Source: Paragemmobacter amnigenus
GTDB lineage: Bacteria; Pseudomonadota; Alphaproteobacteria; Rhodobacterales; Rhodobacteraceae
Reading direction: 5' to 3'
DNA length: 64,000 nucleotides
Assembly: GCF_009908265.2 (NCBI RefSeq)
Contig: NZ_JAAATX020000007.1
Span: 186,001-250,000 of the forward strand
Shown: piece by piece, positions 1 to 13,698 of the stretch
Layout: the number at the start of each line of letters is the position of its first letter
How positions within the stretch are numbered: position 1 is the first letter of the stretch
Position numbers and translations under genes: made by a program
Notes under the pieces: generated by a model
The model's input: only the letters and a program-made list of their open reading frames with translations
Told to the model about the DNA's origin: nothing
The model's database searches: none

Positions 1-223
1 CGCGCGCGCCGCCAAACCGTCCGGGAAGGCGCAGGGCAAGGGCGTCGAGATCGGCATCGGGCGAGACGAAGAGGATGACGAGGGCGAAGGGTCCGGGGCC
101 GAGCGCCTCTTCCAGACGGCGCAGGGGGTTGGGGATGTCCACGGGGACCGAGGCGCGGGCCACCAGCGCAGCCCCGTCAACCGTGCCGGACGACACGGGA
201 AAATCCAGTCCCTGCCGGTTCAT
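1..223 (-). CDS. FIST N-terminal domain sensory protein (partial)
   Basis: The first 74 codons of a leftward gene are present; the rest lies beyond the left edge. The start ATG is at 221-223. The segment contains a short strand pattern ending in LVILFVSP, then an Asp-rich helix start (DADLDALALRL). This resembles the opening of the FIST N domain, a presumed small-ligand (amino-acid) sensor found with signal-transduction proteins. The gene follows a LuxR-type response regulator on the same strand, 67 bp away, and such a pairing is common in this bacterial family. The family call rests on pattern recognition of a short fragment, so another alpha/beta sensor domain is possible. Confidence 0.5.
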   Translation of the reverse strand, partial: MNRQGLDFPVSSGTVDGAALVARASVPVDIPNPLRRLEEALGPGPFALVILFVSPDADLDALALRLPGRFGGAR

Positions 224-290
224 CGCGTCCTCCCCAACGCAGGCGAGGCTAGCGGCGGCAGGCACGGCGGGCAAGCGTCGCGTGGGGGTG

Positions 291-977
291 TCACCCGTTC
301 TCGGGCATCAGGCGGTCGAAGCTGGCCTCGCGCGCGATGAGCACGGCCTGCGTGCGCGATTGCACGCCGAGTTTGCGCATGATCGCGGTGACATGGGCCT
401 TGACCGTGGTTTCGGCGATGGTGAGTTCGTAGGCGATCTGCTTGTTCAGCATCCCCTCGCAGATCAGTTGCAGGATCTTGGCCTGCTGGCGGGTCAGCAG
501 GGACAGGCGCGCGATGGCATCCTCGCGCTGGCTGGCGGGGGCGTCGGGATCGGCCTGTGGGACGAAGCCTTCGGGCACGAACCCCTCGCCCGCGCGGATG
601 GCGTCGAAGGCGGCCTTGAACACCTCGCGCCGCGAATGTTTGGGCACGAAGCCCACAGCGCCCACCCGCAGCGCCGCGCCGATCACGCGGTTGTCGGCCA
701 GCGAGGAGACGACGACAACCGGCACGTCGCCCGCCGTGGCGCGCAGGCGGATGAGGCCGTCAAGACCGTTCACGTCGGGAAGGTTCAGGTCCAGAACGAT
801 GATGTCGGGTGCTGGCGACAGGTCCAGCCGCGACAGCGCGGTTTCCAGACGGTCGGCCGTCTCGATCCCCTCGATCCCCGCCACGGCGCGCAGCGTCATC
901 GACAGCGCGTCGCAGAAGAGCGGATGGTCATCCACGATCAGTGCCGTTGCCAGCCTGCGCCCCGCGTTGTCCACCAT
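291..977 (-). CDS. NarL/LuxR-family two-component response regulator
   Basis: A 228-residue regulator with an N-terminal receiver domain and a C-terminal LuxR helix-turn-helix. In the receiver the acidic pair is in IVDDHP near residue 15, the phospho-acceptor is D63 in VLDLNLP, a Ser lies in VVSSL and the conserved Lys in VPKHS. The DNA-binding half carries LTRQQAKIL, then NKQIAYEL and TTVKAHV, the usual LuxR recognition pattern. It should be phosphorylated by a histidine kinase not present here and then bind DNA. I chose ATG at 975-977 because the receiver starts right after it; an in-frame GTG six codons upstream is an alternative. It is followed by a FIST-domain gene on the same strand. 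Its targets are unknown. Confidence 0.85.
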   Translation of the reverse strand: MVDNAGRRLATALIVDDHPLFCDALSMTLRAVAGIEGIETADRLETALSRLDLSPAPDIIVLDLNLPDVNGLDGLIRLRATAGDVPVVVVSSLADNRVIGAALRVGAVGFVPKHSRREVFKAAFDAIRAGEGFVPEGFVPQADPDAPASQREDAIARLSLLTRQQAKILQLICEGMLNKQIAYELTIAETTVKAHVTAIMRKLGVQSRTQAVLIAREASFDRLMPENG

Positions 978-1164
978 GTCGATGCCCCGTATCACTTGCG
1001 CGGTCAGGCTAGCAGTGCCCGCCGCCTGCGCCAACCGCGCCAAAGGTCGGACATGCCGCCGTCCGGACCGCGCGCGAAAAGCCGCGCGCGGGGCAGGCTT
1101 GCCCTTTCGCCCAGCGGTGCGCCCCGCTATCACGGGGCCGAACCCATCCCTTGCAGGTTGACCC

Positions 1165-1620
1165 ATGCACGTTTCCCGCCGCCTGTTCCTTGCCCTGTCC
1201 CTGCCCGCGCTGCTGGCCGCCTGCGGCGGGGGCAGGGACAGGGAAGAGGCGCGCGGTCCGCAGGGTCCGGTCGAGATCAACCGGCTGATCACGAAATATG
1301 CCCGCATCCACGACATCCCCGAGCGGCTGATCCACGAGACGGTACAGCGCGAGAGCGGCTACAACCCCGCCGCCCGCAACGGGCCCTATTACGGGCTGAT
1401 GCAGATTCATCCGCAGACCGCGCGGACCATGGGCTATCGCGGCGATCCGGCGGGGCTGCTGGATGCCGAGACCAACCTGATCTATGCGGGCAAATATCTG
1501 CGCGGGGCGTGGCTGGTGTCGCGCGGCAATTACGACCGCGCCCATATGTGGTACCGCAAGGGGTACTATTACGAGGCCAAGCGCATGGGCCTGCTGGAAG
1601 AGACCGGCCTGCGGTCCTGA
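1165..1620 (+). CDS. Small lipoprotein lytic transglycosylase (SLT domain)
   Basis: A 151-residue exported lipoprotein. It begins with a basic start and hydrophobic core ending in a lipobox (LLAAC, Cys at residue 20), so it should be lipidated and held in a membrane facing the periplasm. The remainder is a minimal SLT (lysozyme-like) domain: the catalytic Glu is in QRESGYNP, followed by GLMQIHPQTA and NLIYAGKYL, the conserved soluble-lytic-transglycosylase motifs. It would cleave peptidoglycan glycan strands with formation of anhydromuramyl ends. It is much shorter than Slt70 but similar in size to other single-domain SLT lipoproteins. It stands alone and converges with pgm. Confidence 0.85.
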   Translation: MHVSRRLFLALSLPALLAACGGGRDREEARGPQGPVEINRLITKYARIHDIPERLIHETVQRESGYNPAARNGPYYGLMQIHPQTARTMGYRGDPAGLLDAETNLIYAGKYLRGAWLVSRGNYDRAHMWYRKGYYYEAKRMGLLEETGLRS

Positions 1621-1634
1621 GCGGCGCGCGGGTG

Positions 1635-1667
1635 ACGGGGTACGGGGCGCGGTGCCCCCTGCCCCGT
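1635..1667. terminator. Nested hairpin between convergent genes
   Basis: An outer stem ACGGGG/CCCCGT and an inner stem GGGGC/GCCCC are separated by a symmetric 3 x 3 internal loop. The hairpin fills the gap between the transglycosylase stop and the pgm stop. There is no T-run, so a bidirectional transcription block is inferred from position and symmetry only. Confidence 0.45.
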
Positions 1668-5436
<3,769 letters not shown>

Positions 5437-5440
<4 letters not shown>

Positions 5441-6870
5441 TTGCCCAGACCTTCGTAAAGCGCGGCATAGGCGGCGGCGCTGGTTTCCCAGCCGACGGGG
5501 TGGGACATGGCGTTGCGCTGCAACCGCGCCCAGACCTTGCGGTCGCGGTAAAGCGCGCAAAGCTGGCGCAGCGCATGGGCAAAGGCCAGCGCGTCGGTCG
5601 GGTGGAACTGCACCCCCGTCGCCACACCGGCGGCAAGGGCCGCGGGCGAGGCGTGGATGACGGTATCGGCCAGCCCCCCCACCGCCGCCACGACGGGGAT
5701 GGTGCCATAGCGCAGGCCATACATCTGGGTCAGCCCGCAGGGTTCGAAGCGCGACGGGACCAGCACCGCATCGGCGCCTGCAAAGAGGCGGTGGCTCAGC
5801 CCCTCGTCATAGCCGATCCGCACGGCGACGCGGCCGGGGAAGCGGCTTTCCAGCCCCCGCATGGCGGATTCCAGCGCGGGGTCGCCCGAGCCCAGTACGA
5901 TCAGCGCACCGCCTGCGGCGACGAAATCGGGGATGACGGCGGGCAGGAGGTCGATGCCCTTCTGGTCGGTCAGGCGGCTGACGACGATGGCGAGGGGGCC
6001 TTCGGGTTCGGCCATGCCGAATTCGGCGCAGAGGGCGGCGCGGTTGGCGGTCTTGCCCTTCATCGCCTTGGGGCCGAAGGGGACGGGTTCCAGTTCCGGC
6101 GACCACAGGGCAGTATCGACGCCGTTCAGGATGCCCGACACCACCGCCCCCCGCGCGGCGATGACGCCCTGCAGGCCCATGCCATATTCCGCCCGTGTCA
6201 GTTCGGCGGCATAGCTGGGCGAGACGGTGGTGATGCGGTCCGCCGTCACCAGACCGGCCTTCAGGCTGGACAGGCCGCCGTAATATTCCAGATGGCCGGG
6301 ATGGAACGCCGCGCGCGGCAGGCGCAGCGTGTCGATCAGGGTGGCCTCGGCCCATCCCTGAAAGGCAATGTTGTGCACCGTGATGACCGACCCCACGCCG
6401 CCGGTGCCGCCATAGGCCAGATAGGCGGGCGCGAACCCCGCCTGCCAGTCATGGGCGTGCAGCACGTCCGGCTTCCAGCCGTCAAATCCCTCGCGCGCCA
6501 TCCGCGCGGCAACCCATGACAGCGCCGCAAACCGCTGGGCATTGTCCGGCCAGTCGCCAGCTGACGCATTGTAGGGCCCGCCGTCGCGGTCATATAGATG
6601 CGGCGCGTCGAGCAACAGCACCTCCACCCCCTCGACCGTTCCGGCATAGACCACGCCCTCGCCGCCCCAGAGCGCCGGCTCGCGCCAGACCTCGCGCATC
6701 GCGGCCAGATGCCCGCGCAGGCGGCGATAGGCGGGCAGCAGCACCCGCATCTCCCAGCCGAAGGGGCGCAGCGCGGCGGGCAGCGCGCCCACCACATCGG
6801 CCAGCCCCCCCGTCTTGATCAGGGGTACGCATTCCGAGGCCACCGACAGCACCCGCCCCTTCACCTGCAT
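5437..6870 (-). CDS. glgA: Glycogen synthase GlgA
   Basis: A 477-residue GT5 glycosyltransferase that extends alpha-1,4-glucan chains from ADP-glucose. The ADP-glucose-binding KTGGL motif starts at K19. The C-terminal half has the conserved Glu in PSRFEPCGLTQMYGLRYG, typical of bacterial GlgA. ATG at 6868-6870 was chosen because conserved sequence starts immediately (RVLSVASE) and a purine-rich GGGGCAGGGG sits directly upstream; another in-frame ATG lies five codons earlier. Its 85-bp leader from glgC contains a hairpin and a conserved block also found in front of the MFS gene at 19891-21048. The stop overlaps the glgX GTG. Confidence 0.96.
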
Positions 6871-6933
6871 CCCCTGCCCCTTCATCCGTTCCCAAATATC
6901 CTCGGGGGGTCCGGGGGGCAGACAGCCCCCCGG
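6868..6933 (-). repeat. Hairpin plus conserved leader element, copy 1 (glgA)
   Basis: Read on the minus strand, a perfect 9-bp GC stem with a 5-base loop (6911-6933) is followed by CCCCCCGAGGATATTTGG, then 9 variable bases, then AAGGGGCAGGGG abutting the glgA ATG. The same order and spacing occurs at 21046-21126. The 42 bases nearest the start codon have the same length in both copies and differ only in the middle. It looks like a dispersed intergenic element that supplies a ribosome-binding region. Confidence 0.7.
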
Positions 6934-6955
6934 GGCATCCGCCCCCGCGCCGCCC

Positions 6956-8236
6956 TCAGGACAGCTTCCGCGCCCGCGCGTCAAGCATGTCCTGCGTGAT
7001 CAGGACGATGCCGCCTTCACTCCGCCGGAACCACTTGGCGTCCTCTTCGGGGTCCTGCCCCACGACCAGCCCTTCGGGGATGACCACGCCCGAGTCGATC
7101 ACGCAATTGGTCAGTTCCGCCTTGCGGTTCACCACCACGCGCGGCAGGGCCACGACATATTCGAGGTTGGAATAGCTGTGCGTCCGGACGCCGGTGAAGA
7201 GGAGCGAATTCCGGACCTCGGACCCCGAGACGATGCAGTCGCCCGAAATCAGCGACGAGATCGCCATGCCGCGCCGCCCGTCCTCGTCATGGATGAACTT
7301 GGCGGGGGGGACGATCTCGGAATAGGTCCAGATGGGCCAGGTGTTGTCGTAGATGTCGAGTTTCGGGACGAAATCGGTCAGGTCGATATTGGCCTGCCAG
7401 AAGGCGTCGATCGTGCCCACGTCGCGCCAGTAGGGTTCATCCTCCAGCCCCGATTTCACGCAGCTGTCGGCGAACTTGTGCGCCATCGCCTTGCCGTTCT
7501 TAACGATGGCGGGGATAAGGTCGTTGCCGAAGTCGTGGCTGGAATTGGTATCCGCCATGTCGCGGATCAGCAGGTCGCGCAGGAAGGCCCAGTCGAAGAC
7601 ATAGATGCCCATGGAGGCCAGCGCGTGATCGGGATCGCCCGGGATGCCCGGCGGGTCCTTGGGCTTTTCGAGGAAGGAGGTGATGCGCATCTCCTTGTCC
7701 ACCGCCATCACGCCGAAGGCCGTGGCTTCCATCCGCGGCACCGTCAGGCAGCCGATGGTCACATCCGCGCCGGTCGAGACATGCTGTTGCAGCATGATCT
7801 CGTAATCCATCTTGTAGATGTGGTCGCCCGCAAGGACGATCACGTATTTGATCCCGTAGCTGTCGACGATGTCGATGTTCTGCGCCACGGCATCGGCTGT
7901 GCCGAGATACCATTTCGTCTCGTCCACCCGCTGGGACGCGGGCAGGATGTCGAGGTATTCGTTCCGCTCCGCCCGGAAGAAGTTCCAGCCGCGCTGGCAG
8001 TGGCGGATGAGCGAATGGGCCTTGTACTGCGTGGCAATGGCCATCTTGCGGATACCGGAGTTCAGCGCGTTGGACAGCGCGAAGTCGATGATCCGCGTCT
8101 TGCCGCCGAAATAGACCGCAGGCTTGGCGCGGCGGTCGGTCAATTCCTTCAGGCGGCTTCCGCGGCCACCGGCAAGGACGAAGGCCATCGCCTGTGTCGA
8201 CAGGCGCGCATTCGGTCTTGGCTGCATCATTCCCAT
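6956..8236 (-). CDS. glgC: Glucose-1-phosphate adenylyltransferase GlgC
   Basis: A 426-residue ADP-glucose pyrophosphorylase, the committed step of glycogen synthesis (ATP plus glucose-1-phosphate to ADP-glucose). The nucleotide-binding signature [12 protein letters not shown] starts near residue 18, followed by [10 protein letters not shown] and IDFALSN. The sugar-binding region (FLEKPKDPP) and the C-terminal left-handed beta-helix domain ([23 protein letters not shown]) are intact. Length is close to other bacterial GlgC proteins. A GGGAGGGG ribosome site lies just before ATG 8234-8236; further ATG codons at residues 3 and 4 leave the exact start open. The enzyme is usually under allosteric control. 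It sits between glgB and glgA. Confidence 0.96.
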   Translation of the reverse strand: MGMMQPRPNARLSTQAMAFVLAGGRGSRLKELTDRRAKPAVYFGGKTRIIDFALSNALNSGIRKMAIATQYKAHSLIRHCQRGWNFFRAERNEYLDILPASQRVDETKWYLGTADAVAQNIDIVDSYGIKYVIVLAGDHIYKMDYEIMLQQHVSTGADVTIGCLTVPRMEATAFGVMAVDKEMRITSFLEKPKDPPGIPGDPDHALASMGIYVFDWAFLRDLLIRDMADTNSSHDFGNDLIPAIVKNGKAMAHKFADSCVKSGLEDEPYWRDVGTIDAFWQANIDLTDFVPKLDIYDNTWPIWTYSEIVPPAKFIHDEDGRRGMAISSLISGDCIVSGSEVRNSLLFTGVRTHSYSNLEYVVALPRVVVNRKAELTNCVIDSGVVIPEGLVVGQDPEEDAKWFRRSEGGIVLITQDMLDARARKLS

Positions 8237-8278
8237 TAACCCCTCCCTTGTGCGGCTTTGCCGCTTATGGCTTGACCT

Positions 8279-10462
8279 TCAAGACTTTGCCTGACGGAAC
8301 CAGAGTGCCGAAAGCGGGGGCAGCGTGACAAGCGCGGATTGCGCCTGCCCGTGCCATGCGACCGCTTCGGTGGTCACGCCACCCATGTTCCCGCGATTGC
8401 CGCCGCCATAATGGGTGGCGTCGGTGTTCAGGATTTCGTCCCAATGCCCCGCCGCGGGCAGGCCCAGACGGTAGGACCGTTCGACCGGCGTCATGTTCAC
8501 CACGCAGACCACCATCGGATCACCCGCGCGGCCCTTCCGGACCCAGGCATAGACCGAGGCACCCGCGTCGTTGCTTTCGATCCAGTCAAACCCTTCGGGC
8601 CGCGTGTCGTTCACATGCAGCGCGGGCGTGTCGCGATAGAGGCGGTTCAGGTCGCGCACCAACGCCTGCATGCCGCGATGGTCGGGCTGGTCGAGAAGGT
8701 GCCAGTCCAGCGACTGGTTGTGGTTCCATTCGCGCCCTTGGGCGAATTCGCAGCCCATGAAGAGCAGCTTCTTGCCCGGATGCGCCCACATGAACCCGTA
8801 ATAGGCGCGCAGGTTGGCGAATTTTTCGGGCCCGTCGCCGGGCATCTTTTCCAGCATCGATCCCTTGCCGTGCACCACCTCGTCATGGCTGATCGGCAGG
8901 ATGTAGTTTTCGGACCATGCGTAATGCAGGCCGAAGGTCATCTGGTGGTGGTGATACTGCCGGTAGATCGGGTCCTTGTGCATGTAGGACAGGGTGTCGT
9001 TCATCCAGCCCATGTTCCATTTGAAGCCGAAGCCCAGCCCCCCGTGGCTGACAGGGCGCGAGACGCCGGGAAAGGCGGTGCTTTCCTCGGCCACGGTCAT
9101 GATCCCCGACACTTCGCCATAGACGGTGCTGTTCATCCGCTGCAGGAGCGAGATCGCCTCGTAATTCTCGCGCCCGCCGTCCTTGTTGGGGATCCACTCG
9201 CCGTCCTTGCGGGAATAGTCGCGGTAGAGCATGGAGGCCACGGCATCCACCCGCAGCCCGTCGATGTGGTATTCCTCGAGCCAGTAGAGCGCGTTGGAGA
9301 CGAGGTAATTGGCCACCTCTACCCGCCCGTAATTGTAGATCAGGGTGTTCCAGTCCTGATGGAACCCCTCGCGCGGGTCGGCATGTTCGTAAAGCGCGGT
9401 GCCGTCAAAGCGGCCAAGGCCGTGCGGATCGGTCGGGAAATGGCCCGGCACCCAGTCGAGCAGGACGCCAAGCCCCCTGCGGTGCGCGGCATCGACCAGC
9501 GCGCGGAATTCGGCGGGGGTGCCGTGGCGGATGGTGGGGGCGAACATGCCGACGGGCTGGTAGCCCCAGCTTCCGTCGAAGGGGAATTCCGACACGGGCA
9601 GCAGTTCGATATGGGTAAAGCCCATGTCGGCCGCGTAACCCACCAACTGGTCGGCCAGTTCGAGGTAGGACAGCATCCGGTCGCCCGGCGCGCGGCGCCA
9701 TGAGCCCAGATGCACCTCGTAGACCGAAATCGGCGCGTCGATCGTGTGGCGCGCGGCGCGGGTCGCCATCCAGCCGGCATCATCGAACCCGCCGCCGATG
9801 CGGCGCACGACAGAGGCATTGGCAGGCGGGTGTTCCGAGCCGAAGCCCACCGGATCGGCCTTGAGCGGGCCGACATAGCCGTTCTGGCCGCGGATCTCGT
9901 ATTTGTAGGTCGCGCCCTCGCCCAGACTGGGGATGAAGGTTTCCCATATGCCGGTCGCCCCGCGCCGCCGCATCGGGTGGCGGCGGCCGTCCCAGATGTT
10001 GAAATCCCCGACAACCGAGACGCGTTCGGCATTGGGGGCCCAGACGGCGAAATGCGTGCCCTCCACCCCTTCATGGGTGATGACATGCGCGCCCAGCACC
10101 TGCCAGAGCCGTTTATGCGTGCCCTCGCCCAGCAGGTATTCGTCCATCTCGCCCAGCACGGGGCCGAAGCGGAAGGGATCGTCGAAGTCCCATGTCGTGC
10201 CATGGCCTTCGGCGCGCAGGCGGTAGGCCACCTGTTTCGGCAAGGCCGCGCAGAACAGCCCGTCGCAGCCGGGAACGGGCGTGGCGGGCACGGGCTTGCC
10301 TGCCTTGCCCGTCAGGACCGACAGATGGTCCGCCCCCGGCACGAAGGCGGTGACGACCCACGTCCCGTCGCGCCTGTGCAGGCCCAGCACGGAAAAGGGA
10401 TCGCCGTGACGCCCTTCGACGATGGCCTTGGCGGCCGCGTGGTCGATCAGGTTTGCGGTCAT
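8279..10462 (-). CDS. glgB: 1,4-alpha-glucan branching enzyme GlgB
   Basis: A 727-residue GH13 branching enzyme that moves short alpha-1,4 chains onto alpha-1,6 positions of glycogen. An N-terminal domain and a CBM48 domain ([21 protein letters not shown], residues about 130-200) precede the catalytic barrel. Catalytic residues are visible: the Asp in [11 protein letters not shown], the Glu in MTVAEEST and the His-Asp in [21 protein letters not shown] and WDHLLD-like GlgB motifs (here DWHLLD) also fit. Length matches E. coli GlgB. It lies 37 bp after glgP and 42 bp before glgC in the leftward operon. Confidence 0.96.
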   Translation of the reverse strand: MTANLIDHAAAKAIVEGRHGDPFSVLGLHRRDGTWVVTAFVPGADHLSVLTGKAGKPVPATPVPGCDGLFCAALPKQVAYRLRAEGHGTTWDFDDPFRFGPVLGEMDEYLLGEGTHKRLWQVLGAHVITHEGVEGTHFAVWAPNAERVSVVGDFNIWDGRRHPMRRRGATGIWETFIPSLGEGATYKYEIRGQNGYVGPLKADPVGFGSEHPPANASVVRRIGGGFDDAGWMATRAARHTIDAPISVYEVHLGSWRRAPGDRMLSYLELADQLVGYAADMGFTHIELLPVSEFPFDGSWGYQPVGMFAPTIRHGTPAEFRALVDAAHRRGLGVLLDWVPGHFPTDPHGLGRFDGTALYEHADPREGFHQDWNTLIYNYGRVEVANYLVSNALYWLEEYHIDGLRVDAVASMLYRDYSRKDGEWIPNKDGGRENYEAISLLQRMNSTVYGEVSGIMTVAEESTAFPGVSRPVSHGGLGFGFKWNMGWMNDTLSYMHKDPIYRQYHHHQMTFGLHYAWSENYILPISHDEVVHGKGSMLEKMPGDGPEKFANLRAYYGFMWAHPGKKLLFMGCEFAQGREWNHNQSLDWHLLDQPDHRGMQALVRDLNRLYRDTPALHVNDTRPEGFDWIESNDAGASVYAWVRKGRAGDPMVVCVVNMTPVERSYRLGLPAAGHWDEILNTDATHYGGGNRGNMGGVTTEAVAWHGQAQSALVTLPPLSALWFRQAKS

Positions 10463-10499
10463 GGCTGCCCCCCTCCTCCGAAGGCCCCACCCCGGCGCG

Positions 10500-12902
10500 T
10501 CAGAGCGCCGGAGTGACCCCCCAGATATCCTTCATGTAGCTGCGGATCGTGCGGTCGGACGAGAAGAAGCCCGAACGCGCCGTGTTCATCGCGGCCATCC
10601 GCAACCAGCGCGCGCGGTCGGCATAGGCGCGGTCCACCTGCCCCTGCGCGGCGTGGAAGGCGTCGAAGTCGGACGCCACGAGGAAATAGTCGTGATGCCA
10701 GACGCGGTGCACCAGCCCGTGATAGCGGTCGGGCTGGTCGGGCGAGAAGCGCCCCTCGGCGATCATCTGCAGCACGTCCTGCAGGGGCTGGCTCGCCTCG
10801 ATCGCCTTGCGGGCATGTTCGGGGTCTTCGCGGCGCTTCGTCACCTCTTCCGCCGTCAGGCCGAAGAGGAAGAAGTTTTCCGCCCCCACCTCTTGCAGGA
10901 TTTCCACGTTCGCGCCGTCCAGCGTGCCGATGGTGGGCGCGCCGTTCATCATGAACTTCATGTTGCCGGTGCCCGATGCCTCTTTCCCGGCGGTGGAGAT
11001 CTGTTCGGACAGGTCGGCGGCAGGAACAAGGCGTTCGGCCATGCTGACATTGTAATTGGCCGGATAGACGATCTTCAGCAGATCGCCGGTGACGGGGTCA
11101 TTGTTCACCACCGCCGCAACATCGTTGATGAGGTGGATGATTTCCTTGGCCACCGCATAGCCCGGCGCGGATTTGCCGCCGAAGATCTTGACCCGCGGCA
11201 CCCAGTCGGCCTTGGGGTTGGCGCGGATCGCGTGCCAATGGGCGATGGTTTCGAGGATGTTCAGAAGCTGGCGCTTGTATTCATGGATGCGCTTGATCTG
11301 CACATCGAACAGCGCGTCGGGGTTCACCTGCACGCCGCATTCCGCGCCGATCCAGTTCGACAGCGCCACCTTGTTCGCGCGCTTGGCCGCGCCGAAGGCA
11401 TCGGCAAAGCTGCGCGAGGCGACATGCGGCTCCAGCCCGCGCAGGCGGTCGAGGTCATCCTCCCACCCCTCGCCGATCGTGTCGGTGATCAGCCGCGCCA
11501 GAGGGCGGTTCGCCATCTTCAGCCAGCGGCGCGGGGTCACGCCGTTGGTCTGGTTGATGATCCGACCCGGATGCAGGCGGTCGAGTTCCGGAAAGAGGTT
11601 CTTCTTCACGAGATCGGAATGCAGCGCCGAGACGCCGTTGACCTTGTGCGCCATGATGAAGGCCAGCTCGCCCATACGCACCTCGTGATGCTTCACGATG
11701 CCCACGTAATGCGGGCGCGAGGGGTAGGTCATGCGGTGCCAGCTGTCGATCTTCTCCACGATCTGCATGTGCCGCGGCAGGACATTGCCGAAGGTGAAGG
11801 TGGCCCAGCGTTCCAGCGCCTCGGGCAGCAGCGTGTGGTTGGTATAGCCCAGACATCCCCGCGCGACGTCGAGCGCGTCTGCAAAGGGCATGGCGTGGTC
11901 GTCCATCAGCAGGCGGATCAGTTCCGGCCCCGCGATGGCGGGGTGGGTGTCGTTCATCTGGATCGCCACATGTTTCGGCAGGTCGCGCAGGTCGGAATGG
12001 CGGGCAAGATAGCGGCGCAGGATGTCCTGCAACGCGGCAGAGGTCAGGAAGAATTCCTGCTTCAGCCGCAATTCCTTGCCCTGATAGGTGGTGTCGTCGG
12101 GATAGAGGACGCGCGACAGCGTGCGCGCCAGCGCCTCGGGTTCCGCGGCGGCGGCATAGTCGCCACGGTTGAAGCGGTCCAGATCGAAGAGCGTGGTGGG
12201 CTTCGCCGCCCAGAGCCGCAGCGTATTGGCCCATTTGCCCTGCCAGCCGATCACCGGCGTGTCATGCGCCTCGGCCAGCACGGTTTCGCCCGGCACCCAG
12301 ACCTCGCGCCCGCCTTGGGTTTCGACATGGCCCTTGAAGGGGATGGTGTAGGCGCTTTCGGGGCGGGCGAATTCCCACGGATGGGACTGGGTCAGCCAGT
12401 CCTCGGGCGTTTCGACCTGCTGGCCGCCTTCGAAGCGCTGGCGGAACAGGCCGTGTTCATAGCGGATGCCATAGCCATAGGCGGGGCAGCCCAGCGTCGC
12501 CATGCTTTCCATGAAACAGGCCGCCAGACGCCCCAGACCGCCATTCCCCAGCGCCGCATCGGGTTCGTTTTCCACGATGGCGCGGAAATCCTGACCGAAG
12601 CCTGCCATCGCCTCTTCGGCCACATCCCGCAGGCCAAGGTTGATCGTCGCATCCTCCAAGAGCCGGCCGATCAGGAATTCCATCGACAGGTAATGGACGC
12701 GCTTGCGATCCTCGGCCCATGTGCGGCGGGTGGAGGCGAACCACGGCTCCACGATACGGTCGCGGATCGCGAAGGACAGCGCCATCCGCCAGTCATAGAC
12801 CGATGCATTCGGCGCGTCCTTGCCCAGTGTATAGGTCAGGTGGCGCGCGATATCGGCTTGCAGCGTGGTCGGGGTGAGACTCAGGTCGTTCACGTGATAC
12901 AT
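10500..12902 (-). CDS. glgP: Glycogen/maltodextrin phosphorylase GlgP
   Basis: An 800-residue GT35 phosphorylase releasing glucose-1-phosphate from alpha-1,4-glucan ends, using pyridoxal phosphate. The cofactor Lys lies in [14 protein letters not shown]. Other landmarks are the substrate loop [39 protein letters not shown] and [12 protein letters not shown] place the start at ATG 12900-12902 (MYHVNDLS); a GTG three codons later is possible. A longer upstream frame exists but has no family sequence. It is the first gene of the glycogen operon. Two operator-like palindromes and probably the promoter lie in the 334-bp region upstream. Confidence 0.95.
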   Translation of the reverse strand: MYHVNDLSLTPTTLQADIARHLTYTLGKDAPNASVYDWRMALSFAIRDRIVEPWFASTRRTWAEDRKRVHYLSMEFLIGRLLEDATINLGLRDVAEEAMAGFGQDFRAIVENEPDAALGNGGLGRLAACFMESMATLGCPAYGYGIRYEHGLFRQRFEGGQQVETPEDWLTQSHPWEFARPESAYTIPFKGHVETQGGREVWVPGETVLAEAHDTPVIGWQGKWANTLRLWAAKPTTLFDLDRFNRGDYAAAAEPEALARTLSRVLYPDDTTYQGKELRLKQEFFLTSAALQDILRRYLARHSDLRDLPKHVAIQMNDTHPAIAGPELIRLLMDDHAMPFADALDVARGCLGYTNHTLLPEALERWATFTFGNVLPRHMQIVEKIDSWHRMTYPSRPHYVGIVKHHEVRMGELAFIMAHKVNGVSALHSDLVKKNLFPELDRLHPGRIINQTNGVTPRRWLKMANRPLARLITDTIGEGWEDDLDRLRGLEPHVASRSFADAFGAAKRANKVALSNWIGAECGVQVNPDALFDVQIKRIHEYKRQLLNILETIAHWHAIRANPKADWVPRVKIFGGKSAPGYAVAKEIIHLINDVAAVVNNDPVTGDLLKIVYPANYNVSMAERLVPAADLSEQISTAGKEASGTGNMKFMMNGAPTIGTLDGANVEILQEVGAENFFLFGLTAEEVTKRREDPEHARKAIEASQPLQDVLQMIAEGRFSPDQPDRYHGLVHRVWHHDYFLVASDFDAFHAAQGQVDRAYADRARWLRMAAMNTARSGFFSSDRTIRSYMKDIWGVTPAL

Positions 12903-12999
12903 CCGCTTGTGGCACTGATGCGCCCACCCTAGGCCCCCTTCCCTGACGGTCAAGCAGACCCCTTGGGCGGCGCGGCGGGACGGACGGGCGCAAATTCTT

Positions 13000-13013
13000 T
13001 CAAACCGCTTTAA
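13000..13013. promoter_or_regulatory. Degenerate LacI-type operator-like palindrome upstream of glgP
   Basis: TCAAACCGCTTTAA matches 12 of 14 positions of the perfect palindrome centred 69 bp further upstream. The site is about 98 bp before the glgP ATG. On the minus strand a weak promoter-like TTGCGA, 17 bases and TAAAGC runs into the site, so a bound repressor could cover a -10 region. The promoter reading is speculative. Confidence 0.4.
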
Positions 13014-13068
13014 ATGTTATCGCTATCAATCGCAATGGACTTGTTATCGGTGCAGCCCGTGATGCACC

Positions 13069-13082
13069 TCAAACCGGTTTGA
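13069..13082. promoter_or_regulatory. Perfect LacI-type operator-like palindrome
   Basis: TCAAACCGGTTTGA is a perfect 14-bp palindrome with the central CCGG common in operators of LacI-family sugar regulators. Together with the degenerate copy at 13000-13013 it suggests control of the glycogen operon by a carbohydrate-responsive repressor encoded elsewhere. It also lies 155 bp upstream of the Rrf2 gene, so it could act on either side. Confidence 0.5.
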
Positions 13083-13153
13083 ATTTCCGAACACACACCG
13101 ACTTTCCTGCTTTGACAGGCCGGTTCGACGGCCATCAACGGCCTGCTGCAAAA

Positions 13154-13167
13154 CTGATCTGGATCAT
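13154..13167. promoter_or_regulatory. FNR/FnrL-like box upstream of the Rrf2 gene
   Basis: CTGATCTGGATCAT matches 12 of 14 positions of the FNR/ANR consensus TTGAT-N4-ATCAA, with both mismatches at the outer bases. It is 70 bp upstream of the ATG of the NsrR-like gene, a fitting distance for an activator or repressor site. The assignment is inferred from motif and position. Confidence 0.45.
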
Positions 13168-13236
13168 ATCGGGCAAGGTGCACCCTGCATAAACCTTTGG
13201 CGGGAAAGACGCAGCGGCCAAGTCCGGAGCCAGACG

Positions 13237-13671
13237 ATGAGACTCACCATACGAACTAATCTTGCCATGCGGACGCTGATGTTCTGCGCGGTGAATGCGG
13301 GGCGCACCGTCCGCAAGCACGAGGTGGCAGAGGCCTGCAATGCCTCGGAGAACCACCTTGCACAGGTGATCCACCTGCTGGCGCAGAAGAAATTTCTGCG
13401 GACGGTGCGGGGCCGTTCGGGCGGGCTGACGCTGGGCCGTGCGGCGGACAAGATCACCGTGGGCGAGGTGTTCCGCGAATTCGAATCCGTCCTGCCTTTC
13501 ACCGAATGTTTCGCGGGGGGCGAGAACAACTGCCCGCTGGTCGGGGCCTGCCGTCTGAAATGCGTGCTTGGCGATGCGCTGAAGGCGTTTTATGCGGAAC
13601 TCGACCGCGTGACCGTGGCCGATCTGGTGGCCGACAATGGCGAGCTTGTCTCGCTTCTGGAGGTTGCCTGA
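13237..13671 (+). CDS. Rrf2-family (NsrR-like) transcriptional regulator
   Basis: A 144-residue Rrf2 regulator with an N-terminal winged helix (MRLTIRTNLAMR; ENHLAQVIHLLAQ; VRGRSGGLTLGR) and a cysteine cluster C91-x7-C99-x5-C105, with an extra Cys at 109. Three cysteines in this region ligate an Fe-S cluster in NsrR, which senses nitric oxide; IscR and RirA use related arrangements. The neighbourhood has no iron-sulfur assembly genes, which makes IscR unlikely, so NsrR-like is the best description. It is the first gene of a rightward unit with a CoA-transferase 27 bp downstream. An FNR-like box lies upstream. Confidence 0.8.
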   Translation: MRLTIRTNLAMRTLMFCAVNAGRTVRKHEVAEACNASENHLAQVIHLLAQKKFLRTVRGRSGGLTLGRAADKITVGEVFREFESVLPFTECFAGGENNCPLVGACRLKCVLGDALKAFYAELDRVTVADLVADNGELVSLLEVA

Positions 13672-13698
13672 CCGGCACACCTGCAGGAAGGACCGAAG

